Assembly: GCA_035524335.1 (NCBI GenBank)
Contig: DATKPE010000048.1
Coordinates: 1 to 45,911 of the forward strand
DNA length: 45,911 nucleotides
Direction: 5' to 3'
Origin: DATKPE01 sp035524335
GTDB taxonomy: Bacteria > Bacteroidota > Ignavibacteria > UBA10030 > SZUA-254
Shown one piece after another: positions 33,999 to 42,054 of this stretch. The notes under the pieces were generated by a model. The model ran no database searches and had not been told where the DNA came from. It saw only the letters and a program-made list of their open reading frames with translations. The translations under genes and the position numbers were made by a program. Positions within the stretch are counted from its first letter, which is position 1. Each line of letters begins with the position of its first letter.

Positions 33999-35222
33999 TC
34001 AGGCCGATTGCCCGTTTTTCCGGGCGAGTGGTTCTTTCGCGAAGGGACCGCGGAGGAGGAGGAGATTCTCGTCCGAAACGTCGAGCGAAGGGAGGTGTGC
34101 GAGGAGCGGAAACAGACAGGCGGTTTCCACCGAAGTAAGACCGAAGGCCGACTTCTCCAGTTTGCCGTGAATGATGAGCCGCATCATGAGCCGCCAGATC
34201 ACCGGCTTGCGGATGGTGGCGAAGAGATCGCTGTCGATGGTCGTGAATTCGATTCCGTCGTCATGCACGTCGCTCAGGGTGATATCCTTCCGCACGATAC
34301 TGCCGGCCTGGTCGCCGCTCAGGACGATCGGAAACCGTTTACCTTCGAAGAGCGCGAGCTCGTTCCATAGTTTCTTGATGAACTGGACGACATACTTGTG
34401 CTGTTTATTCTCCCGGATGAGGAGGTCCAGATGAGGAATCACCGGGGGCTCGGAGGTGGAGAGGAGATCGACGACCGTGGCCGAGGGAACGATCTGAATG
34501 GAGGAGATTTTTGCGAACCGCCGGAGATCCTCGCTGATCTGGTAGAAGCCCATGATGATCCCCGCGTTCAGTCCGCGGTCGTCCAGCCAGCGGCTGAAGG
34601 AGGAGATGTGCGTCTGGGAGAGATTGCCGTGTTCGAAGGGACGGATGAAAAGTCCCCCGACGAGCATCTGATCGTATTCAAAGACGAAATAGATCCGCCA
34701 CGGTTCGGTCGTCGGAATCAGGTTGATGCGGCCGGGCCAGTTGCTGACGAATTTCCGGAAGAGTTCCGACAGCGATTCCCAGTCGAAATATTCGATCACC
34801 TTCGCGGGAAGCGGCGTCTCGGAACCGGTCTGCTCCGGATGATCCTCCCGGTTGACGATACGCTGGAGGGCCTTGATCAGTTCAGAAGCGACATACGGTT
34901 TGGAGATGAAGTCGGCCGCGCCAAGGCGCCGCGCTTCGAGCGCCGTCTTCAGATCACAACAGGCGGTGACGAAGAGGAACGGGATCGGAGCTGTATCCGG
35001 ATTCGCCTTGAGCCATTTGAGCAGGTCGAGACCATCCAGATCCGGCGATCGGATGTCCGATATGATCAGATCCGGCCGGTGCTTCAGAATCCAGTCGTAT
35101 CCGTCGACCTTCGATTCAAGGTAATGCGCGTCGAATCCGGCCAGATTGAGACTGCTTTTCAGCAGATAGGCGCTCGACCGCTCGTCATCCAGGATCAGAA
35201 CCCTCAGCCGTTTCGTTAACAT
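33999..35222 (-). CDS. Response regulator with an uncharacterised C-terminal half
   Basis: The protein has 407 residues. Residues 6-125 are a CheY-like receiver: acidic pair D12-D13, phospho-acceptor D56 in DLIISDIRSPDLDG, Thr in FLFVTA, and Lys in FISKPY. Residues 140-407 match no family I recognise and contain no obvious DNA-binding helix-turn-helix, GGDEF or HD motif. A segment WRIYFVFEYDQMLVGGLFI and a helical end (residues 330-395) suggest a mixed alpha/beta domain followed by a PATAN-like or helical output. The gene has its own promoter placed so close that the mRNA should be leaderless. The sensor kinase is not adjacent. Confidence 0.78.
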   Translation of the reverse strand: MLTKRLRVLILDDERSSAYLLKSSLNLAGFDAHYLESKVDGYDWILKHRPDLIISDIRSPDLDGLDLLKWLKANPDTAPIPFLFVTACCDLKTALEARRLGAADFISKPYVASELIKALQRIVNREDHPEQTGSETPLPAKVIEYFDWESLSELFRKFVSNWPGRINLIPTTEPWRIYFVFEYDQMLVGGLFIRPFEHGNLSQTHISSFSRWLDDRGLNAGIIMGFYQISEDLRRFAKISSIQIVPSATVVDLLSTSEPPVIPHLDLLIRENKQHKYVVQFIKKLWNELALFEGKRFPIVLSGDQAGSIVRKDITLSDVHDDGIEFTTIDSDLFATIRKPVIWRLMMRLIIHGKLEKSAFGLTSVETACLFPLLAHLPSLDVSDENLLLLRGPFAKEPLARKNGQSA

Positions 35223-35227
35223 ATTAA

Positions 35228-35256
35228 AATATAACGGGCTTCAGCCGGGGCTTCAA
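35228..35256 (-). promoter_or_regulatory. Promoter of the response regulator gene, leaderless arrangement
   Basis: On the minus strand TTGAAG (35256-35251), 17 bases, TATATT (35233-35228). Only five bases separate the -10 from the ATG (35222-35220), so transcription should begin at or next to the start codon. No Shine-Dalgarno is present. Confidence 0.6.
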
Positions 35257-35344
35257 CCGGGATGTGATCTGGGTCGTATTCTCATTGCAGTCGAAAAACC
35301 GCCCTGTTGAACCGGTTTTGGGATTCTCCGGCCGGCTGAGGGGT

Positions 35345-35382
35345 AAAAAAAAGCGCCCCGCATCTGCCGGATGACGGGGCGT
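35345..35382 (-). terminator. Rho-independent terminator of the receiver-GspE operon
   Basis: On the minus strand ACGCCCCG-TCATC pairs with GATG-CGGGGCG (35382-35353, one bulged base, 5-base loop), followed by TTTTTTTT (35352-35345). It lies 28 bases after the GspE-like stop. Confidence 0.85.
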
Positions 35383-35409
35383 CTGGAGTGAGAATGTGGC
35401 GCGGTGGGA

Positions 35410-36666
35410 TTAACCCAGAGCCCGGCGGAATTCGTCGACCGTCGTGATGCCGGCGGCGACTTTCTGAACGGCGTCGTGGAAAATGCTCTGAAAACCGCCG
35501 GCCCGGGCCGCTTCCTTCAGGCGGAGGATCGACGCCTGCTGGTACATCAGGTCCCGCATGTCGTCGTTGATCGTCAGAACTTCGTGGATCGCGGTCCGTC
35601 CGACGTAGCCGGTCTGCTGGCAGTGCTCGCACCCCTTACCGCGGAAAAATTTGTTCTGGCCCGCAAGGAGCGACAGAAACGACTGCTGGTCGCCGGCGGG
35701 GAGTTCGTACGATTCCCTGCAGTGCGGGCAGATTTTCCGCACCAGCTGCTGGTAGACCACGCCGATGAGGGTCGTGGCGAGCCAGTAAGGCGGAACTCCG
35801 AGGTTCATGAGGCGGAAGATCGTGCCGACCGCATCGCTCGAGAGCATCGTGCTGAGGACCAGATTGCCGGTCAGCGCCGCCTCGGCGGCCACGATGCCGG
35901 TTTCCGCATCGCGCACCTCGCCGACCATGATGACGTGCGGGCTCTGCCGCAGAATCGCCCTGAGCGCTTCCGCAAACGAGAAATTCTTGTCGATCGAGGT
36001 CGGTACCTGCGACGCGAAATCGAGTTTATACTCGACCGGGTTTTCAACGGTGATGATGTTCTTTTCGCTCGACTGGATATCGTTCACGGCGGCGTAGACG
36101 GTGGTGCTTTTTCCCGACGCGGACGACCCGGTGACGAGGAAAAGCCCGGTTGGACGGCGCAGAAGCTTGCGCACCCGCTCCAGGTTTTCCGTCGAGAAAC
36201 CGAGCTGTTCAATGTTCTCGACACGGGCGTTCTTCTGGAGGATGCGCATCCCCACCCGCTCGCCGTTCAGGACCGGTACGGTGCTGATCCGGAGATCGAA
36301 CTGGAGGGTGCCGTAATTCAGGGAGAACCGGCCTTCCTGCGGTTTCTTCTTTTCGAACTGGTTCAGGCCGCTTTTGGTCTTGAGGACGTTCGTCAGGTTT
36401 TCCGAGATCTCCTTCGGAAGAGAAACGAGCCGTTTCATGACGCCTTCATATCCGATGCGGATGCGGAGCTCATTTTCCATCGGCTCGAAATGGAGATCGG
36501 TCGCCCCGTCTTTCAGCGCGCGGAGTATGATCTCGTCGACCAGGGTATCGGCGGTCGGTATGCGGCCGCTCTGAAACAGCGCCCGGATCTTGTCCTTGGA
36601 AAGGGCATGAATATCGAGCTGTTCAAGGACGACCTTGTTGGGAATCGCTTTGAGTTCTTCAATCAT
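35410..36666 (-). CDS. Orphan GspE/PilB-like ATPase with altered His box
   Basis: The protein has 418 residues, shorter than PilB or GspE because the N-terminal domain is missing. The core ATPase is clear: Walker A GSSASGKST with K186, Walker B region ILRQSPHVIMVGEVRDAET, and the zinc tetracysteine CPHC...GCEHC at about 320-350. Where the family has STLHTNDA, this protein reads STMLSSDA, so the His-box histidine is L275. The ATPase would power pilus or type II secretion assembly, but no pilin, secretin or platform gene is nearby. A CheY-like receiver gene lies 50 bases upstream in the same operon, suggesting signal-controlled use. Confidence 0.87.
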   Translation of the reverse strand: MIEELKAIPNKVVLEQLDIHALSKDKIRALFQSGRIPTADTLVDEIILRALKDGATDLHFEPMENELRIRIGYEGVMKRLVSLPKEISENLTNVLKTKSGLNQFEKKKPQEGRFSLNYGTLQFDLRISTVPVLNGERVGMRILQKNARVENIEQLGFSTENLERVRKLLRRPTGLFLVTGSSASGKSTTVYAAVNDIQSSEKNIITVENPVEYKLDFASQVPTSIDKNFSFAEALRAILRQSPHVIMVGEVRDAETGIVAAEAALTGNLVLSTMLSSDAVGTIFRLMNLGVPPYWLATTLIGVVYQQLVRKICPHCRESYELPAGDQQSFLSLLAGQNKFFRGKGCEHCQQTGYVGRTAIHEVLTINDDMRDLMYQQASILRLKEAARAGGFQSIFHDAVQKVAAGITTVDEFRRALG

Positions 36667-36716
36667 GGCGTGGCGGCTCTGTCATGAAGTAATGGAGTGG
36701 AATGAGATTTGGCGGG

Positions 36717-37094
36717 TTACTCCTTCAACACCCGTTCGATGGTCGAGAGAACGTCGTCAAGCCGGTATGGTTTGCTGATGAAATCCCGCGCGCCGAATTC
36801 CCGGGCCTCCATGGCGTTCTTCAGGTCCGCATACCCCGTCAGCATGATCGCCTTCGTGTGGGGAGCGTGCTGGTTGATATGCTTGAGGACCTGCAGACCG
36901 GTCACTTTCGGCATCTGAATATCGAGAAGCGCAACGTCGAATTCGTTCGTTTTCAGAATCCGGATCGCCTCCTCGCCGTCGCTTGCGGTCTTGATCTCAT
37001 ATCCCGTCTTCGTCAGAACCTGCGTCAGCAGATCCCGGAGATCGTCTTCGTCATCTACCACAAGGAGCCGGGTTTTCATCTCTCGGTTCGTCAT
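36717..37094 (-). CDS. Single-domain CheY-like response regulator
   Basis: The protein has 125 residues from ATG at 37094; an ATG at 37079 is also possible and would remove five residues, while the TTG at 37124 is unlikely. It is a bare receiver: acidic pair D14-D15, phospho-acceptor D58 in ALLDIQMPKVTG, MLTGYADL, and FISKPY with the conserved Lys. There is no output domain, so it should act by binding a partner. The partner may be the GspE-like ATPase encoded 50 bases downstream. Its end (AMEAREFGARDFISKPY) is close to the receiver at 33999-35222, suggesting duplication. Confidence 0.9.
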   Translation of the reverse strand: MTNREMKTRLLVVDDEDDLRDLLTQVLTKTGYEIKTASDGEEAIRILKTNEFDVALLDIQMPKVTGLQVLKHINQHAPHTKAIMLTGYADLKNAMEAREFGARDFISKPYRLDDVLSTIERVLKE

Positions 37095-37190
37095 ATCTCG
37101 TCCGTCCGTTTGGTGTCCGTCCAATCTCTTGTTTCAATAAGTTAATCGGATCTTTACACGAATATCTTAAAGTTCTTTTAAAAACGCTGT

Positions 37191-37219
37191 AATATAGCAC
37201 ATTTTTGAAGAAAGGTAAA
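37191..37219 (-). promoter_or_regulatory. Promoter for the CheY-GspE operon
   Basis: On the minus strand TTTACC (37219-37214), 17 bases, TATATT (37196-37191). The leader to 37094 is about 90 bases. The 313-base gap up to the next gene (37408) is AT-rich and also carries that gene's promoter; nothing else was recognised in it. Confidence 0.42.
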
Positions 37220-37343
37220 TGAGGTAAATCGAGCATGTGATATTTGCCACAAAACGCGCTGAATAAAGGCCAATTTCATTAAAAATGACCGGTTCGGGTT
37301 GGCAGTCCGGAAAAACTTTCTACGGGAAAAACTTGACATTTTG

Positions 37344-37372
37344 TTGTTCCCCACCCGCCCGTTCTTTACATT
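37344..37372 (+). promoter_or_regulatory. Promoter for the small outer membrane protein gene
   Basis: TTGTTC (37344-37349), 17 bases, TACATT (37367-37372). A perfect TTGACA at 37333-37338 has no matching -10 at a normal distance and is probably not used. Confidence 0.4.
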
Positions 37373-37407
37373 ACAGGAACCTTTCCGGCAACCATATGGA
37401 GGATGAT

Positions 37408-37950
37408 ATGCGCTTCCCCGGCATGGTCTTCTTCTTCGCGTGCATTCTGATCATCCGCTCCGTCTCGTTCTCCCAAACCACATCAGACCTTTCTCCTTCC
37501 GGCGATCCCGGCAGGTATCCGCATAGTGCCCTCTTTCTGGAAATCGGCGGGCCATGCGTCTTCTATTCTGTCGACTACGACTACCGGTTTTCGGACCACT
37601 ACGGCCTTCATGTCGGATATTCCTCCTGGTCCCTCGATAATTTCTTCTTCATCGACCACATGGAATTCACCGGCGTGCCGGTCACAGCCGAGTATCTCCT
37701 CGGGGATGGCGCCAGCCGGCTCGAACTCGACGCCGGAGTTACCATCGCTTCGCTCTCGTTTTCCGGTACGAACTCGATTTTCGGCAGCGGGGAATCGGGC
37801 GGAGTGACCCGTCTGATCGGCCAGATCGGGGCCGGATACCGATTTCAGCCTCCCCAGGGGGGGATGTTTTTCAGGGTCGGTGTAGTCCCGATGTTCAGTG
37901 AGTACGGGAGTACAGTAACCGCCCAGCTCTCCCTCGGGCTGACCTTCTGA
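37408..37950 (+). CDS. Small outer-membrane beta-barrel-like protein
   Basis: The protein has 180 residues from ATG at 37408, chosen because GGAGG lies five bases before it; an upstream ATG at 37396 overlaps that ribosome site. A signal peptide (MRFPGMVFFFACILIIRSVS) ends at FSQ. The mature part alternates polar and aromatic residues (YSVDYDYRFSDHYGLHVGYS) and ends in AQLSLGLTF, a typical barrel C terminus with terminal Phe. No named family is recognised. It resembles the small OmpW/OprB-like barrels of unknown role common in Bacteroidota relatives. Confidence 0.72.
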   Translation: MRFPGMVFFFACILIIRSVSFSQTTSDLSPSGDPGRYPHSALFLEIGGPCVFYSVDYDYRFSDHYGLHVGYSSWSLDNFFFIDHMEFTGVPVTAEYLLGDGASRLELDAGVTIASLSFSGTNSIFGSGESGGVTRLIGQIGAGYRFQPPQGGMFFRVGVVPMFSEYGSTVTAQLSLGLTF

Positions 37951-38003
37951 TCGGAGAGGTGCGGTCTTTGCCGGTTCACCGCAGATCTGTCCGCATTCTC
38001 CGA
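37951..38003. repeat. Inverted repeat right after the beta-barrel gene
   Basis: TCGGAGAGGTGCGG (37951-37964) pairs with CCGCATTCTCCGA (37991-38003), with a small internal mismatch; an inner GCGGT/ACCGC can also pair. It begins at the base after the stop codon. No T-run follows, so it may be a weak terminator or an mRNA stabiliser. Confidence 0.4.
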
Positions 38004-38095
38004 ACACGGGGAGATGAATTGCGGCGTTTCCTGCGTTTATGGTTCATCTTCGGAATCGTCCGTCTCACGTCCCTTAACAAATGGAGAATACCGCC

Positions 38096-38611
38096 ATGAA
38101 GCATGCCGTCGTTCTGATAGGGTGTCTCGTATTTTGCTCTTCCCTGTTTTCCCAGCCAAAAATGCAGTCCGCGACGCCGAGCACGCCGCAGTTCGACCGG
38201 CTGAAGGCGCTTGCGGGGTCCTGGAAAGCGACGGATGAGGAGGGAAAAACCGTTCTCGCGACGTATAAGATCGTCTCGAACGGCACTGCGCTGATGGAAT
38301 CGCTCGATATGGCCGATCATGCCGATGCGATGATCACGATGTATCACCTGGATGGTGGACGGGTGCTCCTGACGCATTACTGCTCAATGGGGAACCAGCC
38401 GCGGATGAGGGCCGCGAAAAGTACCCCCGGAGATTCGACCTTGACGTTTTCCTTCGTCGATGCGACCAACCTCCCGGACAGGAAGGATGCGCACATGAGC
38501 GGTCTCGTCGTGACGTTTACCGACGGCGATCATTTCACACAACGGTGGACGATGGAGAAGGACGGTAAGACGGCCCATCGTGCAGTCTTTGCATTCGAGC
38601 GGGTGAAATAA
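38096..38611 (+). CDS. Exported lipocalin-like protein of unknown function
   Basis: The protein has 171 residues from ATG at 38096, with GGAGA seven bases upstream; an ATG at 38081 is in frame but lacks a site. A signal peptide (MKHAVVLIGCLVFCSSLFSQ) is clear. The mature part opens with FDRLKALAGSWKAT, the pattern of DUF1579-like or lipocalin-like secreted proteins, then alternating beta strands (LMESLDMADHADAMITMY, LTFSFVDATNLPD). A fatty-acid or small-ligand binding role is a guess. Its stop codon is directly next to the stop of the converging alkylation repair gene. Confidence 0.7.
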   Translation: MKHAVVLIGCLVFCSSLFSQPKMQSATPSTPQFDRLKALAGSWKATDEEGKTVLATYKIVSNGTALMESLDMADHADAMITMYHLDGGRVLLTHYCSMGNQPRMRAAKSTPGDSTLTFSFVDATNLPDRKDAHMSGLVVTFTDGDHFTQRWTMEKDGKTAHRAVFAFERVK

Positions 38612-39328
38612 TCAGACCGGCCCGGCGAGCCACCGCTTCCGTTCCTGAGGAGAAAACCGTTCGATGGCATACCGGAGCGTGGTGCGGGGAAGTTTCGGGT
38701 AATTCGATCTCAGGAACGCCCTGAGCCGGCGGGGATCCCGTTTCCCCGCCTCACGGAGCATCCAGCCGGCGGCTTTATGAATCAGATCCTCCCGGTCGTT
38801 CAGAACGTTCCGTGTGAGCCGGTAGGTGTCGGTCAGATCGCCCCGCCGGATGAAGTGGAGGGTGGCAACAAGCGCGATGCGGCGGTCCCAGAGCGATCGT
38901 GATCGGATGAGGCGGTAGAGGAGCGCGCGGTCCCTTTCCATGAGGTAACCGCCGACGATGTGAGGCGCGCTGTCGTCAACGCCATCCCAGTCCCTGATCG
39001 TACCTCGTTCGGCGAGATAGAACCGGTAAATCTTCTTCTTTTCACGCTCATCCCCCCGTACAAACTTCAGCACCAGGATCGCCCGGCCGAGGGATCCTTC
39101 ATCATGGACCCTGGAGTGCACGAGCCGGCGTACAATGTTCAGCGGAAGTGTGGAGTGAGTTTGTGCCAGGGTCCGGATGACCGGGGCGGTGACACCCAGA
39201 AAGATATCGTCACGGCAGTTTTTGAAAAATCCGCGGTGGGTTTCGGCTTTCCGCGGATCGGCATGGCTCCGCAGTTCGGTCCGGAGGTCCCGGAGGCGTG
39301 CGGCGGAGGTGGGAGAAGTTGATCTCAT
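38612..39328 (-). CDS. AlkD-like DNA alkylation repair glycosylase
   Basis: The protein has 238 residues, the usual length for AlkD. It is an all-helical HEAT-like repeat protein that removes 3-methyl and 7-methyl purines. Family landmarks are HPSTLPLNIVRRLVHS-like helix in the N-terminal half, RDWDGVDDSAPHIVGGYL with the key Trp-Asp, SLWDRRIALVAT with the DNA-backbone Arg, and EDLIHKAAGWMLREAGKRD. The start at 39328 has GGAG nine bases upstream; the frame is open further to 39400 without support. No promoter with the common spacing was found. Confidence 0.9.
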   Translation of the reverse strand: MRSTSPTSAARLRDLRTELRSHADPRKAETHRGFFKNCRDDIFLGVTAPVIRTLAQTHSTLPLNIVRRLVHSRVHDEGSLGRAILVLKFVRGDEREKKKIYRFYLAERGTIRDWDGVDDSAPHIVGGYLMERDRALLYRLIRSRSLWDRRIALVATLHFIRRGDLTDTYRLTRNVLNDREDLIHKAAGWMLREAGKRDPRRLRAFLRSNYPKLPRTTLRYAIERFSPQERKRWLAGPV

Positions 39329-39508
39329 GGCGTGTGCTCCGGCGCCGGGAATCCGTGCATCGGGATCGGTCGGCGGGCCGGCTATTCCGGAATAAAGCAA
39401 TTATCCTGTGAAATTCAATTCTGCGTATCGCTCAGGAGGCGGTGCAGGGTGTGACGGCAGGGAACTGCGGTTACTGCTCCGGGACGGCGGGGCAGATGCA
39501 GAGGAAGA

Positions 39509-40924
39509 TCAGGGATGGACCTGTCTGATCTGCGTGGTCCACGCCGAGCCGTTCCAGTATTGGATCCGGTGTTTCAGACCGGCGAGATAGACCGAATCCA
39601 TGTTTCCGTGGAGGAGGCCTTGTTCCGCAAGCCGGCCCCGCTTGAGCAGCATGCCGGTCGTCGGGCAGATATCGACAGGGGCCATCGAAGGATTGAAATC
39701 GTATTCGATATTGAGCCGCTCGTGTTCCACCAGTGAAGTGGCAAAGACGCTCAGGATGCCGTCGTTTTCCCTCACCTCGGAGACCGACGGGTTTTTCCTG
39801 ACGGCGATGTCCATGTCTGTCAGCGGGAGCCCGACATAATAAAGTTCCGCGTCCGACGCCGGAAGCCCAAAACCGCGGGTTGCGCTCGATTCCGTCTTTC
39901 CGGTCACTTTCGCTGGGTCGAGAACGATGAACACGGGGCGGGACATGTGTTTATCGTCGTCAACGTCGTTGATACCGCTGAGAACGAGGAGCCGGTGGCC
40001 GGTATGGAACAGGTTGACCAACGTAGCGCCGACGATCACCCCGTAGTGCCAGTATTCGCCGATGCAGTTTCCCGCGGAGTCGAACCGGGCAAGAAAGGAC
40101 GGAGATCTGCCGTTTTGTCCGATCGAATAAATTGAAAGCGCGCCGTTGACTCCGGTGTCGGGCACAACTCCGTAGAAACCGTAGGGTTCATGGTACGACC
40201 TGCCCCGGTAGGAGGGATGACCCTCCGCCGGTATCGATCTGTACATTGTCCCCTGGGGGGTGTAGAAGTTCAGGTTGCGTTTGTCGTCGTCCGGGTTACG
40301 GGAAAATGTCAGATTTGTGATCAGTTCGCCGGAGCCGTCGCGGTTGAGGTCGGCGATGGCATACTGTCGGATATTGTGGACCGCTTCCGACGCGACGGCG
40401 GCATCGACATCCAGAACCGGTTTCTGCCAGAGGGTGCGGTGTTCCCGGTTGTACACATCGAGTGTTCCCGACGCACTGTTCAGTTTCGCGTAGGCGATCT
40501 GCGTGTCATCGGTCCCGGCGCCGGAGCTGGCAGGAGGCCGGAGCACAAGGAAGGCGAGAAGAGCAAACGCCGCCGCAGTTCCGAATGAGCCCGTAATCGT
40601 CGCGATCGGGTGGCGGCGGACGAAGAAGCGGATCTTCTGCGCCGGGGTGACGGGGCGAAACCTTTCAGGCATTCCGGTGACACCGGATGCGCCGGTCAGG
40701 GCGGTTACGCGCCGGACAAGCGTCTGGTTCTCGCCCGGCCTGACTTCTCTGCGGGCGACTTCAACGGCGAGATCGGCGTGGAATTCTGTCATCGACTCCG
40801 CGAGATCCCTGCACCCGGCGCAGACCGCGAGATGGTCCCGGATGCTGTTCCGGAGGTCTTCGACCTCCGGGGCATTGAGGACGAAGAGTTCCAGCGTATG
40901 TTCGTCGATGTGCTGCAGGCTCAT
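39509..40924 (-). CDS. Anti-sigma-like zinc-finger membrane protein with FG-GAP-like sensor domain
   Basis: The protein has 471 residues. The N terminus holds a ZAS-type motif H31-x3-C35-x2-C38 (DHLAVCAGC), typical of anti-sigma factors. One membrane helix spans about 107-128. The external part (130-471) is beta-rich, and around 195-215 has AIADLNRDGSGELITNL, a calcium-loop FG-GAP/VCBS-like repeat, with similar strand repeats after it. The layout suggests a membrane anti-sigma factor that senses an outside signal. It follows the divergent sigma-like gene on the same strand after 56 bases. Confidence 0.72.
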   Translation of the reverse strand: MSLQHIDEHTLELFVLNAPEVEDLRNSIRDHLAVCAGCRDLAESMTEFHADLAVEVARREVRPGENQTLVRRVTALTGASGVTGMPERFRPVTPAQKIRFFVRRHPIATITGSFGTAAAFALLAFLVLRPPASSGAGTDDTQIAYAKLNSASGTLDVYNREHRTLWQKPVLDVDAAVASEAVHNIRQYAIADLNRDGSGELITNLTFSRNPDDDKRNLNFYTPQGTMYRSIPAEGHPSYRGRSYHEPYGFYGVVPDTGVNGALSIYSIGQNGRSPSFLARFDSAGNCIGEYWHYGVIVGATLVNLFHTGHRLLVLSGINDVDDDKHMSRPVFIVLDPAKVTGKTESSATRGFGLPASDAELYYVGLPLTDMDIAVRKNPSVSEVRENDGILSVFATSLVEHERLNIEYDFNPSMAPVDICPTTGMLLKRGRLAEQGLLHGNMDSVYLAGLKHRIQYWNGSAWTTQIRQVHP

Positions 40925-40980
40925 ATTATTATATTCGTCCCAGATTGGCGTTCATGCTGAATGTGGACTATATCGCGGCA

Positions 40981-41985
40981 TCAGAGCTGTTCCTTCAGCT
41001 CGGAAATGACCGCCGCCGTGACGATGCGTGACAGATATTCGAGCCGTGCCTTGTGGCGGTGCAGATACTCCTCGCGGGTGAGACCCGGGAGGAGGGCCTG
41101 CAGGGATTTGTAATACGAACAGTCCTCTCCGTCGTGCCGCAGGAACCGCAGGGTGAGATGCTCGAGAATGACCTCGAAGTACTTGTCGTAGGTCTCCTGC
41201 GGCAGTTTGCTGGTGCCGACGTACTCCCGCGCGTAGTCTCTGCGGAATTTCCGCCAGGTGCGGTCGATGATCACGGCCGTATCGGACGCGAGCAGGTCGT
41301 CACCGGTCCCGCCCGGTTCGTCGGGACATTGGGCGGTTTCATAGAGGGTCCGGATGGTTTGTGCGGCGGCCATCAGAGGGACGATCCTGGACGCCGCGGA
41401 CTGTTCGCGGAGTGCACGGGAGAGATGGGCGAGGAGGGTCGGTATATCCTCGTTTCCGTGCGCGTACCTCCGGAGGAGACTGTCGAGGTCGGAAGCATCG
41501 AGCGCCGGAAGGTGCTCGAGTGTTTCGCCGGTCGCGGGGATGAGGCACGGTTCGCCGAAGCGGTCGACGATTCTGAACATCTGCATCGTCTGAAGGGCGA
41601 GCTTCAGGTTGCGGAGGATCTTGCCGAGGGAGGGATCGGCCTCTTTGTAACGTTTGAAAATGCTCTGATTGACGCGCGAGAAGACAATGCGCCGGAGGTG
41701 GATGAGGAGATCCTGTTCCGAAAGCTGATCGGCAGCGAGGCCGTCGAAGTATGTTTTTATCTGGATCAGGGAACCGGACTCGTCGCGGCTGAAGAGTTCG
41801 CTGATGCAGTCGAGCGCGGCGTCCTCGAGGTTGAGGCCGAGGATGCGGAGATTGAGCCGGCCGTGCTGTTCTTTCTTGCGGAGAAAGACGACGGCGATCT
41901 TGCGGCAGCAGGCGATCAGCTCCTCGACGGCGCGGGGGGGCGGGGGAACCGAGACCGCATCTGAAATGAGAGACTTGATGTTCAT
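40981..41985 (-). CDS. Divergent sigma-factor-like protein (function inferred)
   Basis: The protein has 334 residues and no clear family hit by eye. The first 130 residues resemble sigma-70 region 2: LNLEDAALDCISELF is like the DAEDLVQEVFLRL core, and LIHLRRIVFSRVNQSIFKRY like the following helices, with KILRNLKLAL after. Residues 130-330 are helical (EYVGTSKLPQETYDKYFEVI, LPGLTREEYLHRHKARLEYL) but lack a plain region-4 motif. It is upstream of a zinc-finger anti-sigma-like gene, which is the main support. It could also be an unrelated helical regulator. Confidence 0.5.
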   Translation of the reverse strand: MNIKSLISDAVSVPPPPRAVEELIACCRKIAVVFLRKKEQHGRLNLRILGLNLEDAALDCISELFSRDESGSLIQIKTYFDGLAADQLSEQDLLIHLRRIVFSRVNQSIFKRYKEADPSLGKILRNLKLALQTMQMFRIVDRFGEPCLIPATGETLEHLPALDASDLDSLLRRYAHGNEDIPTLLAHLSRALREQSAASRIVPLMAAAQTIRTLYETAQCPDEPGGTGDDLLASDTAVIIDRTWRKFRRDYAREYVGTSKLPQETYDKYFEVILEHLTLRFLRHDGEDCSYYKSLQALLPGLTREEYLHRHKARLEYLSRIVTAAVISELKEQL

Positions 41986-42054
41986 CGACGAGTTCAGTTC
42001 CTGTGCCGCGTCAGGGTGGTGATCTCGTTCTCTCTTCTGCTCCGGTCATCCCAC

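Noticed and set aside
37333..37338. Perfect TTGACA as the -35 of the barrel gene
   Set aside because: The base stretch 17 positions on is CGCCCG, with no usable -10; TTGTTC at 37344 fits TACATT at the common spacing.
39383..39394. TATTCCGGAATA palindrome before the AlkD-like gene
   Set aside because: Twelve bases with no matching second site and no promoter at the common spacing; could be chance.
39408..39590. 60-residue plus-strand frame
   Set aside because: Overlaps the end of the anti-sigma-like gene in antisense and has no ribosome site or motif.
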